Assembly (NCBI RefSeq): GCF_000012945.1 | Contig: NC_007510.1 | Span: 1,364,001-1,428,000 of the forward strand | Length of the DNA: 64,000 nt | Source: Burkholderia lata | GTDB lineage: Bacteria; Pseudomonadota; Gammaproteobacteria; Burkholderiales; Burkholderiaceae | Direction: 5' to 3' | Part shown: one piece after another, positions 1-6,872 of the stretch | Position numbering within the stretch: the first letter of the stretch is position 1 | Layout of the letters: every line of letters begins with the position of its first letter | Program-made: the position numbers and the translations under genes | Notes under the pieces: model-generated | The model's database searches: none | What the model was told of the DNA's origin: nothing | What the model saw: only the letters and a program-made list of their open reading frames with translations

Positions 1-500
1 GGCGACGCGACGAGCCGCTCGCTCGTCACGCGCAGGTTCGAACCGGACGGCGCGCCCTGGCCGGCCAGCACCAGGTCGAGATGATGCAGCGCCAGCTCCG
101 CGAGCAGCGCATCGTGCTCGCCTTCGTGGCACAGCAGCCGCAGCGTGGGCGTATCCAGCACGGGCGCGAGGATCGCGTGCGCGGCGAGCTTGGAGATGCC
201 GTCCGCGAGGCCGACCGCGAGCCGCACGGTCGGCTGGCTGGCCGCCGCGCGCACTTCGTCGGGGATCAGCCGCCCCATTTCGAAGATCGCCTCCGCGCGC
301 GCAAACGCGGCCTGGCCGGCGTCGGTCATCGTGACGCCGCGCCCGGCCGGGCGCAATAACTGGTGCCCGAGCGCTTTTTCGAGCTCGCGCACCTGCGCAC
401 TGATGGTCTGCACGGCCATGTCGAGCCGCGCGGCCGCGCGCGCGAAGCCGCCTTCCTTCACGACGACCCAGAAGTAGTACAGATGTCGGAAATTGAGCAT
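1..500 (-). CDS. nhaR: LysR-family regulator, NhaR-like (N-terminal part; runs off window)
   Basis: About 166 N-terminal residues are visible; the gene continues past the left edge. The protein begins MLNFRHLYYFWVVVKEGGFA and continues through a LysR-type winged helix-turn-helix (about residues 3-60). This N-terminus is characteristic of the NhaR subgroup, which activates Na+/H+ antiporter and stress genes in enterobacteria. The ATG at 500 is chosen because the family starts just before the NFRHLYYFW motif. It is divergent from the TerC-family gene, and an inverted-repeat operator candidate lies between them, so it may control itself and terC. The target is inferred; no antiporter gene is visible here. 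The NhaR assignment rests on the N-terminal half only. Confidence 0.85.
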   Translation of the reverse strand, partial: MLNFRHLYYFWVVVKEGGFARAAARLDMAVQTISAQVRELEKALGHQLLRPAGRGVTMTDAGQAAFARAEAIFEMGRLIPDEVRAAASQPTVRLAVGLADGISKLAAHAILAPVLDTPTLRLLCHEGEHDALLAELALHHLDLVLAGQGAPSGSNLRVTSERLVAS

Positions 501-511
501 CGGATCGTAAT

Positions 512-558
512 TTCGGAAAAACCGAACCAAAAGTCAGATTCTCTCTGATTTTTCCGAA
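512..558. promoter_or_regulatory. Candidate LysR operator and large inverted repeat between nhaR-like gene and terC
   Basis: TTCGG-AAAAA-CCGAA at 512-526 is a perfect 5-base inverted repeat whose inner 13 bases (513-525) fit the T-N11-A pattern of LysR-type operators. Ten bases (512-521) recur inverted at 549-558, and a small TCAGA/TCTGA repeat sits between. The element lies 12 bases upstream of the regulator start and about 50 upstream of the terC start chosen here, which is where an autoregulatory LysR site usually sits. The repeats are seen directly; protein binding is inference. Confidence 0.5.
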
Positions 559-608
559 GTCCGGGGCGGCATATGATCTGGCTTTCCACTTTCGTATCGG
601 CCCATTTC

Positions 609-1364
609 ATGGACTACCTGCTGACGCTTGCCGTTGACCCCGCCGTCTGGGCTGCGCTTCTGACGCTCGTCGTGATGGAAGTCGTGCTCGGCATCGACAA
701 CCTGATCTTCATCTCGATCCTCAGCAACAAGCTGCCCGAAGCGCAGCGTGCCCGCACGCAGCGCCTCGGCATCGCGCTCGCGCTGGTGATGCGCCTCGCG
801 CTGCTCGGCAGCGTCGCGTGGATCGCGAGCCTCACCGAACCGGTGTTCACGCTGTTCGACCATGCGTTCTCGTGGCGCGACCTGATCCTGCTGTCGGGCG
901 GCCTGTTCCTCGTCTGGAAGGCGACCACCGAGATCCATCACCATGTGTCGCGCGACGGTGAAGGCGCGGGCGGTTCGGGCGGCGCGGTCGGCCTGACGGT
1001 GTGGGCCGCGATCGGCCAGATCGTGATGCTCGACATCGTGTTCTCGATCGACAGCATCGTGACCGCGATCGGCATGACCGAACACGTGCCGATCATGTTC
1101 GTCGCGGTGATCGTCGCCGTCGCCGTGATGCTGTTCGCTGCACAGCCGCTCGCACGCTTCATCGACCGCAACCCGACCATCGTGATGCTCGCGCTGTCGT
1201 TCCTGGTCGTGATCGGCATGACGCTGATCGCCGAAGGGTTCGGCTCGCATGTGCCGAAGGGCTACATCTACGCGGCAATGGCGTTCTCGGCTTTCGTCGA
1301 AGGCATGAACATGCTGGCGCGGCGCGCGAAGTCGAAGCGCTCGGCACCGACGGAAGGCCACTGA
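609..1364 (+). CDS. TerC-family integral membrane protein
   Basis: TerC proteins are multi-pass inner-membrane proteins linked to tellurite resistance and to metal-ion (notably manganese) handling. The sequence has about seven hydrophobic segments. It carries the family signatures [18 protein letters not shown] near the N-terminus and [15 protein letters not shown] near the middle, whose acidic residues lie in the membrane and may bind a cation. At 251 aa it is a short, single-domain TerC without CBS or CorC-like tails. ATG at 609 (MDYLLTL) fits the family start. An ATG at 573 would add 12 residues; neither has a strong ribosome-binding site. The substrate cannot be told from sequence. Confidence 0.88.
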   Translation: MDYLLTLAVDPAVWAALLTLVVMEVVLGIDNLIFISILSNKLPEAQRARTQRLGIALALVMRLALLGSVAWIASLTEPVFTLFDHAFSWRDLILLSGGLFLVWKATTEIHHHVSRDGEGAGGSGGAVGLTVWAAIGQIVMLDIVFSIDSIVTAIGMTEHVPIMFVAVIVAVAVMLFAAQPLARFIDRNPTIVMLALSFLVVIGMTLIAEGFGSHVPKGYIYAAMAFSAFVEGMNMLARRAKSKRSAPTEGH

Positions 1365-1454
1365 GCCACCGCGCGTGACACGGCTGCTGCGGTGGCCGGC
1401 GTCACGCGCCTCATATGGAATCCAGACGAAATTCGCACGGAAAGGAGAAGCGCG

Positions 1455-1769
1455 ATGAAATGCCCAGTCTGCAAGACGCCCGACCTGCTGATGGCCGAGC
1501 GCCAGTCGATCGAGATCGACTACTGTCCGACCTGCCGCGGTGTGTGGCTCGATCGCGGCGAACTCGACAAGCTGATCGCACGCGAGGCCGGCGACGCGCC
1601 CGTGCGGCACGATGCGCAAGCACCGCGCGGCCACGACGGCGGGTGGGGGCGCGACGCTCGCTCGCATGACAGCCGTGACAGACACGATGGCCGCTCGCAC
1701 GATGATCGCTACAAGCACGACGGCCAGCGTCGCAAGAAATCGGTGTTCGACCTGTTCGACTTCGACTGA
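1455..1769 (+). CDS. Small zinc-ribbon (zf-TFIIB type) protein
   Basis: A 104-aa soluble protein. The N-terminus holds two CxxC pairs: CPVC at residues 3-6 and CPTC around 26-29, followed by RGVWLDRGELDKL. This is the signature of the zf-TFIIB / YjdF-like zinc-ribbon family of unknown function. The rest is a low-complexity tail of histidine, aspartate, arginine and glycine (about residues 50-90), which could bind metal, ending in KKSVFDLFDFD. A strong ribosome-binding site AAAGGAG at 1441-1447 fixes the start. It is followed by a good terminator and appears monocistronic. It may lie in a metal-related pair with the upstream TerC gene; that link is inference. Confidence 0.8.
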   Translation: MKCPVCKTPDLLMAERQSIEIDYCPTCRGVWLDRGELDKLIAREAGDAPVRHDAQAPRGHDGGWGRDARSHDSRDRHDGRSHDDRYKHDGQRRKKSVFDLFDFD

Positions 1770-1791
1770 TCACACCGCACGTCATAAAAGA

Positions 1792-1825
1792 AAGCCCCGC
1801 CGTACGTACCCGGCGGGGCTTTTTC
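1792..1825. terminator. Rho-independent terminator, likely bidirectional
   Basis: AAGCCCCGCCG at 1792-1802 pairs with CGGCGGGGCTT at 1811-1821 across a short loop, with A-rich and T-rich flanks. It lies between the convergent zinc-ribbon gene and the hsp20 pair and can serve both. Confidence 0.85.
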
Positions 1826-1856
1826 ATGCGTGCGGGATGATCGCCCGCGTGGGTGC

Positions 1857-2267
1857 TTACGCGTTGCCGGCCGTCACGTCGATGCGGCGTGGTCGCGTTT
1901 CCTCGCGGCGCGGAATCGTCAGCGTCAGCACGCCGTCGCGCAGGTTCGCGTCGATCCTCGACGTGTCGAGATCGGGGCTCAGCACGAAGCTGCGTGCATA
2001 GCGCGTCGCGCGGATTTCGGCGTGCCGCACGCGGAGATCGGCAGGCGTGTCGATCTGCGTGTCGGCCTCGATCGTCAGCGTGTTGTCGTGCACCCTCACG
2101 TCGAGGTTTTCGCGCGGCACGCCGGGCAGGTCGGCCCGCAGCGTGACGCCGAGATGGTTCTCGACGATGTCGACGGCCGGCGTGATCGCGGGCCGGCGGG
2201 CCGCTTCGGCGGCAGCGGGGTGAACGGTGTTCGTCTGACGCTCGGCCAGGGTCGGGTTCGCATTCAT
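1857..2267 (-). CDS. Hsp20/alpha-crystallin small heat-shock protein (second of pair)
   Basis: A 136-aa ATP-independent holdase. The alpha-crystallin domain covers roughly residues 35-125, with PAVDIVENHLGVTLRADLPGV opening it (the VDI and ADLPGV strands are typical) and GVLTLTIPRRE closing it. The start MNANPTLAE at 2267 is preferred over an in-frame ATG 12 codons upstream because AGGATACC precedes it at normal spacing. It lies 16 bases downstream of the other hsp20 gene on the same strand, so the two are probably co-transcribed from the heat-shock promoter at 2853-2880. Paired, divergent Hsp20s commonly form mixed oligomers; that is inferred here. Confidence 0.92.
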   Translation of the reverse strand: MNANPTLAERQTNTVHPAAAEAARRPAITPAVDIVENHLGVTLRADLPGVPRENLDVRVHDNTLTIEADTQIDTPADLRVRHAEIRATRYARSFVLSPDLDTSRIDANLRDGVLTLTIPRREETRPRRIDVTAGNA

Positions 2268-2283
2268 GTCGGTATCCTGAATA

Positions 2284-2724
2284 TTATTGAACGGTGATTG
2301 CACGCGGCTTCGATGCCTCGCGCCGGCCGACGCGAATCAGCAGGCAGCCGTTTTCGTAGCGGGCGCTGACCTGGTCGGAGTCTGCATCCCGCGGCAACTC
2401 GACGACGCGACGGAATGCACCGTGAAAACGCTCCTGCGCATAAGTACGCAGATCGTCGCCTTCGCTGCGAGCCGCCGGCTTGCGCTCGCCGCTGATCGTC
2501 AGCAAGTCCTTGTCGATCGATACGTCGAAGTCGGCCGCGGCCATGCCGGGCGCAAACGCGACGATCTCGATGGCGCCGTCGGTGGCGCCGACGTTGAGCG
2601 CGGGAAAGGCGCCGGGCCGCACCGCGCGAATGCCGGACGGACGTTCGCCCAGCAGGTTGGCCACTTGCCGCTGCACGCGGGCGAATTCGTCGAACAGGTC
2701 GCTGCCGAAATGGATACCGCTCAT
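2284..2724 (-). CDS. Hsp20/alpha-crystallin small heat-shock protein (first of pair)
   Basis: A 146-aa class-A-type small heat-shock protein, starting MSGIHFGSDLFDEFARVQRQ. The alpha-crystallin domain runs from about residue 40 (FPALNVGATDGAIEIVAFAPG) to about 135 (YENGCLLIRVGRRE, the conserved GxLxI-type closing strand). The C-terminal tail is short and ends AITVQ, with a degenerate I-x-I/V-type anchor. A strong GGAGGA ribosome-binding site precedes the ATG at 2724. It is transcribed with the hsp20 gene at 1857-2267. A sigma-32-like promoter and a leader stem-loop lie upstream. Confidence 0.93.
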   Translation of the reverse strand: MSGIHFGSDLFDEFARVQRQVANLLGERPSGIRAVRPGAFPALNVGATDGAIEIVAFAPGMAAADFDVSIDKDLLTISGERKPAARSEGDDLRTYAQERFHGAFRRVVELPRDADSDQVSARYENGCLLIRVGRREASKPRAITVQ

Positions 2725-2813
2725 GTTGGTCCTCCTGAACAGGGAACACGGGAGACGTGACGGCGCGGCGCCTGCGGCGGGCGCGACGTGGAAGCTCCAC
2801 TGGGTCGAAACGG

Positions 2814-2841
2814 GGGCAGTGCGTTGGATGGTGCACTGCCC
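2814..2841 (-). promoter_or_regulatory. Perfect stem-loop at the start of the hsp20 leader
   Basis: GGGCAGTGC (2814-2822) and GCACTGCCC (2833-2841) are exact inverted copies around a 10-base loop. On the minus strand the element begins about 12 bases after the -10 element of the heat-shock promoter, so it falls at the 5' end of the transcript or over its start site. It is not the HrcA/CIRCE sequence. It may stabilise the mRNA or be an operator; the sequence alone does not decide. Confidence 0.5.
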
Positions 2842-2852
2842 GACGACGTGTA

Positions 2853-2880
2853 ATTAGTGGCCACCTCAGCGCATTTCAAG
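2853..2880 (-). promoter_or_regulatory. Sigma-32 (RpoH) type heat-shock promoter for the hsp20 pair
   Basis: Read on the minus strand, CTTGAAA (2880-2874) matches the RpoH -35 element. After a 13-base spacer, CCACTAAT (2860-2853) resembles the RpoH -10 element (CCCCATnT). Spacing of 13 is within the known RpoH range. The expected start is near 2845, giving a leader of about 120 nt before the ATG at 2724. Confidence 0.75.
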
Positions 2881-2971
2881 AGGGCATCTGCAATCTGCGT
2901 CAATACATGCCCGTGCGATTCGATGCGACAATCGCCGCGATCTATCTGCAGACCAACGACACGGGACAATC

Positions 2972-3889
2972 ATGGACATTCGACGCATCGCGATCGTCGG
3001 CGCCGGCGTGATCGGCGCGAGCTGGGCCGCTTTCTATCTGACGCAGGGCTTCGACGTCGTCGCGACCGATCCGGCGCCGCAAGCCGACACGCGGCTGCGC
3101 GAATCGCTGGCCGCGTTTCTCGGCGAGCGGGCCGCCGAACTTTCGGCGCGGCTGTCGTTCGACGCCGATCTCGTGCGTGCGCTCGACGGTGTCGACTTCG
3201 TGCAGGAAAACGGCCCGGAGCGGCTCGACCTGAAGCGCGCGCTGTACCGGCAGATGGACGACGTGCTGCCCGCGCACGTGCCGATCGCGTCGAGTTCGTC
3301 GGGCCTGAAAATGTCGGACATCCAGACCGCATGCGACAAGCATCCGGAACGCTGCCTGATTGCGCATCCGTTCAATCCGCCGCACCTGATTCCGCTCGTC
3401 GAGCTGGTCGGCGGCGACGCCACCAGCCAGGACGTGACCGCGCGCGTGAAGGATTTCTACGATGCGCTCGGCAAGCAGACGATCGTCCTCAACAAGGAGA
3501 TGACCGGCCACGTCGCGAACCGGCTCGCGGCCGCGCTGTTCCGCGAGGTGTATCACCTCGTCGGCGAAGGTGTCGTGAGCGTCGCCGATGCGGACAAGGC
3601 TGTCGCGTGGGGGCCCGGTCTGCGCTGGGGGCTGATGGGGCAGTGCCTGACCTATCACCTCGGCGGCGGCACGGGCGGGATCGCGCACTTTCTCGAACAC
3701 CTGTCGGGGCCGATCACGAGTTGGTGGGACGACCTCGGCACGCCTTCGTTCGATCCGGACGTCGATCGCAAGCTGAACGACGAATTGCGCGCGATCCAGG
3801 GCGAGCGCTCGATGCAGGAACTGGCGGCCGAACGCGACCGCTTGCTCGTCGAGCTGATCGACGCGCGGCGCCGCAGCTTCCTGCCGTGA
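2972..3889 (+). CDS. 3-hydroxyacyl-CoA dehydrogenase family protein (carnitine-dehydrogenase-like)
   Basis: A 305-aa NAD-dependent oxidoreductase of the short, stand-alone 3-hydroxyacyl-CoA dehydrogenase family. The Rossmann loop GAGVIG is at residues 10-15. FVQENGPERLDLK near residue 80 and IAHPFNPPHLIPLVELVGG near residue 140 carry the catalytic His/Glu region. The C-terminal all-alpha domain starts about residue 185 (MTGHVANRLAAALFREVYHLV). The ENGPER and WGPGLRW motifs are those of L-carnitine dehydrogenase and related L-gulonate or 3-hydroxy-acid dehydrogenases rather than of FadB-type enzymes. The substrate is therefore likely carnitine or a similar beta-hydroxy acid, but no carnitine genes are adjacent. 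It stands alone. Confidence 0.82.
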   Translation: MDIRRIAIVGAGVIGASWAAFYLTQGFDVVATDPAPQADTRLRESLAAFLGERAAELSARLSFDADLVRALDGVDFVQENGPERLDLKRALYRQMDDVLPAHVPIASSSSGLKMSDIQTACDKHPERCLIAHPFNPPHLIPLVELVGGDATSQDVTARVKDFYDALGKQTIVLNKEMTGHVANRLAAALFREVYHLVGEGVVSVADADKAVAWGPGLRWGLMGQCLTYHLGGGTGGIAHFLEHLSGPITSWWDDLGTPSFDPDVDRKLNDELRAIQGERSMQELAAERDRLLVELIDARRRSFLP

Positions 3890-3923
3890 CCGCGCCGCGG
3901 CGTCGCGTCCGGGCCGCGGCCGG

Positions 3924-4205
3924 CTACTGCTGCGCGGCGGTTTGCGCTGCCTGCGGCGTCTGCGCGAGCCAGGCGGGGCTCGCGGCCTGCACGAGTTCGC
4001 GGTTGCGTGCGCGGGTCGCGGCGTTCGGCGGATAGTTGCCGTCGTTCGTCGGCAGTTGGCCGTCGAGATAGGCCTGCTTGAGTTGCGCGATGACTTCCGC
4101 GCGGGTCAGCCCCTGCGCGGGCGCCGCGGTATCGGACGTCTGGGCAAAGGCGGGGGACAGCAGGGCGGCGGCGGCGGTCGCAACGGCGAATCGCATGACA
4201 TTCAT
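3924..4205 (-). CDS. DUF4148 small exported protein
   Basis: A 93-aa protein with an N-terminal signal peptide (hydrophobic stretch about residues 5-20, cleavage near AFA-QTS). The mature part carries LTRAEVIAQLKQAYLDG, which is the DUF4148 signature of small periplasmic proteins abundant in Burkholderia. Their function is unknown. GGAG precedes the ATG at a normal distance. It is convergent with the dehydrogenase gene and appears monocistronic. The tail is rich in A and Q. Confidence 0.85.
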   Translation of the reverse strand: MNVMRFAVATAAAALLSPAFAQTSDTAAPAQGLTRAEVIAQLKQAYLDGQLPTNDGNYPPNAATRARNRELVQAASPAWLAQTPQAAQTAAQQ

Positions 4206-4386
4206 GGCGTGCTCCGATCAAGGGGACGGGACACCGGATGCGCGGCGGCGGCTGGCCGTGCGTTCCGATGGGTCCCATTGTCGCGAGCGGGTGCTGCGTG
4301 GACGATGACGCGTTCCGGGCAAAGCTGTCAGTTGCGGGCGCGGGCACCGGGCGCGCTCGCCGCTGCGTGGATCGCGCCCGATGCGC

Positions 4387-5235
4387 TTACAACTCCGATG
4401 CGGCTGTAATCAGCGTGGCTTCGAGGGCAAGCGTCGAACGCGATGCGGCCGCCGGCCGGTCGATCACGTATTCGAGTTCGCCGAGTTCGGGCAGCCCGGC
4501 CTCGAGCCGCGCGAGCCCGGCCGGGATCACGTAGCCGGCGAACGCGCTGACGCCGAGCCCCGCGCTTGCGGCGGCACGCAACACCGCGACGCTGCTGCTC
4601 ACGACCGCGATCCGGTAAGGGCGCCCGACGGCTTCGAGCGATTCGAGCACGCGGCGGCGCGACACGCTCGGTTCCGGATGCATCGCAAGCGGCAGCACGG
4701 TCTCGTGGCCGGTGATCCGCGAATCGGGGCCCGTGCACCAGTACAGCGGCTCGCTGCGGATCACGCGGCCGCGCCGGCTGCCGGCGATGCGCTTCGCGAA
4801 CACGAGATCGTGCCGCCCTTCGTCGAGCGCGTCGAACAGGTCGCCCGACAGCCCGGTCGAGATCGCGAGCTCGACTTCCGGATTGCGCTGCACGAAGCTC
4901 GCGAGCGCGGCGGTCAGGTGTGCCGACGCGAAATCCTCCGACATCGCGAGCCGCACCTTGCCCGACAGCGGCGGCCCGCACACCGACGTGACGGCTTCGT
5001 CCATCAGCTCGAGGATGCGCACCGCGTAGCGGAACAGCGCATCGCCGTGCTGCGACAGGTGCACGTTGCGCGTGTCGCGCTCGAACAGCGGCCGGTCGAG
5101 CAGCTCCTCGAGGCGGCGGATATGCTGGCTGACGGTCGACTGCGACAGGCTCACGCGCTCGGACGCGGCGGTGAAGCTGCCGGACTGGGCGACGGCGACG
5201 AAGCTGCGCAGCAGCTCGGGCGGTAACGGACGCAT
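4387..5235 (-). CDS. mdcR: LysR-family regulator of malonate use
   Basis: A 282-aa LysR-type activator. The winged helix-turn-helix lies in residues 1-62 (PELLRSFVAVAQSGSFTAAS, then LSQSTVSQHIRRLEELLDRP). The effector-binding domain runs from about residue 90, with GKVRLAMSEDFASAHL at its start. Its position divergent from madLM-mdcACDEGBH identifies it as MdcR, which senses malonate or malonyl-CoA and activates the operon in other proteobacteria. The start at 5235 (MRPLPPELL) is used; in-frame upstream codons would add a segment with no family counterpart. The effector is inferred from the family. Confidence 0.88.
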   Translation of the reverse strand: MRPLPPELLRSFVAVAQSGSFTAASERVSLSQSTVSQHIRRLEELLDRPLFERDTRNVHLSQHGDALFRYAVRILELMDEAVTSVCGPPLSGKVRLAMSEDFASAHLTAALASFVQRNPEVELAISTGLSGDLFDALDEGRHDLVFAKRIAGSRRGRVIRSEPLYWCTGPDSRITGHETVLPLAMHPEPSVSRRRVLESLEAVGRPYRIAVVSSSVAVLRAAASAGLGVSAFAGYVIPAGLARLEAGLPELGELEYVIDRPAAASRSTLALEATLITAASEL

Positions 5236-5292
5236 TGCTAAATCCACTGAATCGGTTTCGACAACTTCATAAATGGCCGGATTTTGCGGCGC

Positions 5293-5333
5293 TAGTATCG
5301 GATCACGCCCCGGTGCGGCCCGCAACGGGGCGT
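5293..5333 (+). promoter_or_regulatory. Candidate madL promoter -10 and start-site stem-loop
   Basis: TAGTAT at 5293-5298 is a plausible -10 for the mad/mdc operon, with no good -35, as expected at an activator-dependent promoter. Directly downstream, ACGCCCCG (5305-5312) and CGGGGCGT (5326-5333) form a perfect inverted repeat with a 13-base loop. If this is the promoter, the madL mRNA has a leader of roughly 260 nt starting with this hairpin. The repeat is seen; promoter use is inference. Confidence 0.4.
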
Positions 5334-5563
5334 ACCGGACGCGTAGCCCGCGTCGTGCCGGCGGCTGCTTCGTTCAGTCTAAGGCATCCGGCGTCCGGCC
5401 CGAAACCGCATCATCCCATCGACCGCCCGAGAACGTGCCCGCATGACGGGTCGCCGGGCCGCGGCGCACCGCCGCAGGAGACACGCCCGGCACGGAATCG
5501 GCGGGCAAGGTTCGGCTCCTGCTGGCGGCAATGCGCCCGTCACGAAGAGACTGGAGACGACTC

Positions 5564-5959
5564 ATGATCATCTACGGAACCGCGCTGCTGGCGTTCTGCC
5601 ACCTGGCCGGATTGTTCCTCGGCGACCTGCTCGGCGGCGCGATCGGCGTGAAGACCAACGTCGGCGGCGTCGGCATCGCGATGCTGCTGCTGATCTGCCT
5701 GCGCCTCTGGCTGCACCGGCGCGGCTGGCTGCCGAAGGAGACCGAGGCCGGCGTCGGTTTCTGGGGCGCGATGTACATCCCCGTCGTGGTCGCGATGGCC
5801 GCGAACCAGAACGTCGTCGCGGCGCTGAAGGGCGGCCCCGTCGCGCTGCTGGCCGCCGTCGGCGCGGTCGCGATCTGCGCATGCTGCATCGCGGTACTCG
5901 TGCGCACCGGGCGCGACGACACGGCCTTCGCGGGCGTGCCGCAATTCGAAGAACAGTGA
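5564..5959 (+). CDS. madL: Malonate transporter subunit MadL
   Basis: A 131-aa inner-membrane protein with about four hydrophobic segments, starting MIIYGTALLAFCHLAGLFLG, the usual N-terminus of MadL. MadL and MadM together form a sodium-coupled malonate importer. GGAGACGACTC precedes the ATG at 5564. The next gene, madM, begins 11 bases after its stop. It is the first gene of the malonate operon, divergent from mdcR, with a long leader upstream. Confidence 0.93.
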   Translation: MIIYGTALLAFCHLAGLFLGDLLGGAIGVKTNVGGVGIAMLLLICLRLWLHRRGWLPKETEAGVGFWGAMYIPVVVAMAANQNVVAALKGGPVALLAAVGAVAICACCIAVLVRTGRDDTAFAGVPQFEEQ

Positions 5960-5970
5960 CGGAGGCCGCC

Positions 5971-6738
5971 ATGCTGCAGATGCTCGAAAAAACTGTCGCC
6001 CACAACGGGCTCGTCGCGTCGTTCGCGCTGGTCGGCCTGATCATGTGGCTGTCGTCGATCGCGTCGCGCAAGCTCACGTTCGGCCGTGTGCACGGCTCCG
6101 CGATCGCGATCGTGATCGGCCTCGCGCTGGCGTACGTCGGCGGCGCCTTCACCGGCGGCGAGAAGGGGATCGCCGACGTGCCGCTGTTCGCGGGCGTCGG
6201 CCTGATGGGCGGCGCGATGCTGCGCGATTTCGCGATCGTCGCGACCGCGTTCGAAGTACAGCCGACCGAGGCGCGCAAGGCCGGGCTCGTCGGCGTCGTG
6301 TCGCTGCTGCTCGGCACCGTGCTGCCGTTCATCGTCGGTGCGTGCATCGCGCGCGCGTTCGGCTATACCGACGCGGTCAGCATGACGACCATCGGCGCGG
6401 GCGCCGTCACCTACATCGTCGGCCCGGTCACGGGCGCGGCGATCGGCGCAAGCTCCGACGTGATCGCGCTCAGCATCGCGACCGGGCTCGTCAAGGCGAT
6501 CATCGTGATGGTCGGCACGCCGGTTGCGGCCAACTTCATGGGCCTGAAGACGCCGCGTTCCGCGATGATTTTCGGCGGCCTGGCCGGCACCGTCAGCGGC
6601 GTGAGCGCGGGGCTCGCCGCGACCGACCGCCGGCTCGTCCCGTACGGTGCGCTCGTCGCGACGTTCCATACGGGCGTCGGCTGTCTGCTCGGCCCGTCGG
6701 TGCTGTTCTTCACGACGCGCGCGCTGGTCGGCGCCTAG
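5971..6738 (+). CDS. madM: Malonate transporter subunit MadM
   Basis: A 255-aa multi-pass inner-membrane protein with about eight hydrophobic segments. The N-terminus (MLQMLEKTVAHNGLVASFAL) and the glycine-rich segments around GAGAVTYIVGPVTGAAIGAS fit MadM, the large subunit of the malonate:Na+ symporter. A GGAGG ribosome-binding site lies just upstream at 5961-5965. A further 134 bases separate it from mdcA, holding a GC-rich hairpin (6752-6771) and a possible internal promoter. Confidence 0.93.
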   Translation: MLQMLEKTVAHNGLVASFALVGLIMWLSSIASRKLTFGRVHGSAIAIVIGLALAYVGGAFTGGEKGIADVPLFAGVGLMGGAMLRDFAIVATAFEVQPTEARKAGLVGVVSLLLGTVLPFIVGACIARAFGYTDAVSMTTIGAGAVTYIVGPVTGAAIGASSDVIALSIATGLVKAIIVMVGTPVAANFMGLKTPRSAMIFGGLAGTVSGVSAGLAATDRRLVPYGALVATFHTGVGCLLGPSVLFFTTRALVGA

Positions 6739-6751
6739 GCCCGGACGATGG

Positions 6752-6771
6752 GCGGCCCGAGTGCGGGCCGC
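6752..6771 (+). promoter_or_regulatory. Intercistronic stem-loop between madM and mdcA, with possible mdcA promoter downstream
   Basis: GCGGCCCG (6752-6759) and CGGGCCGC (6764-6771) pair perfectly around AGTG, with no T-run, so it looks like a processing or partial-attenuation hairpin rather than a terminator. A TAGAAT -10-like element follows at 6835-6840, 33 bases before mdcA, with a weak -35. Together they could uncouple transporter and enzyme levels. Inference. Confidence 0.4.
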
Positions 6772-6872
6772 ATCCATCGCCGCGTCCTCTGAGTCGCATT
6801 CGTCAACATCATCAATCGGCGGCGGCGCCAGGCTTAGAATGCCGCTGAACCATCGAAGCGGGAGAACTGTTC

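Noticed and set aside
505..608. Possible manganese (yybP-ykoY) riboswitch before the TerC-family gene
   Set aside because: TerC genes often have this riboswitch, but the conserved core is not present; the visible structure is better explained as an operator inverted repeat.
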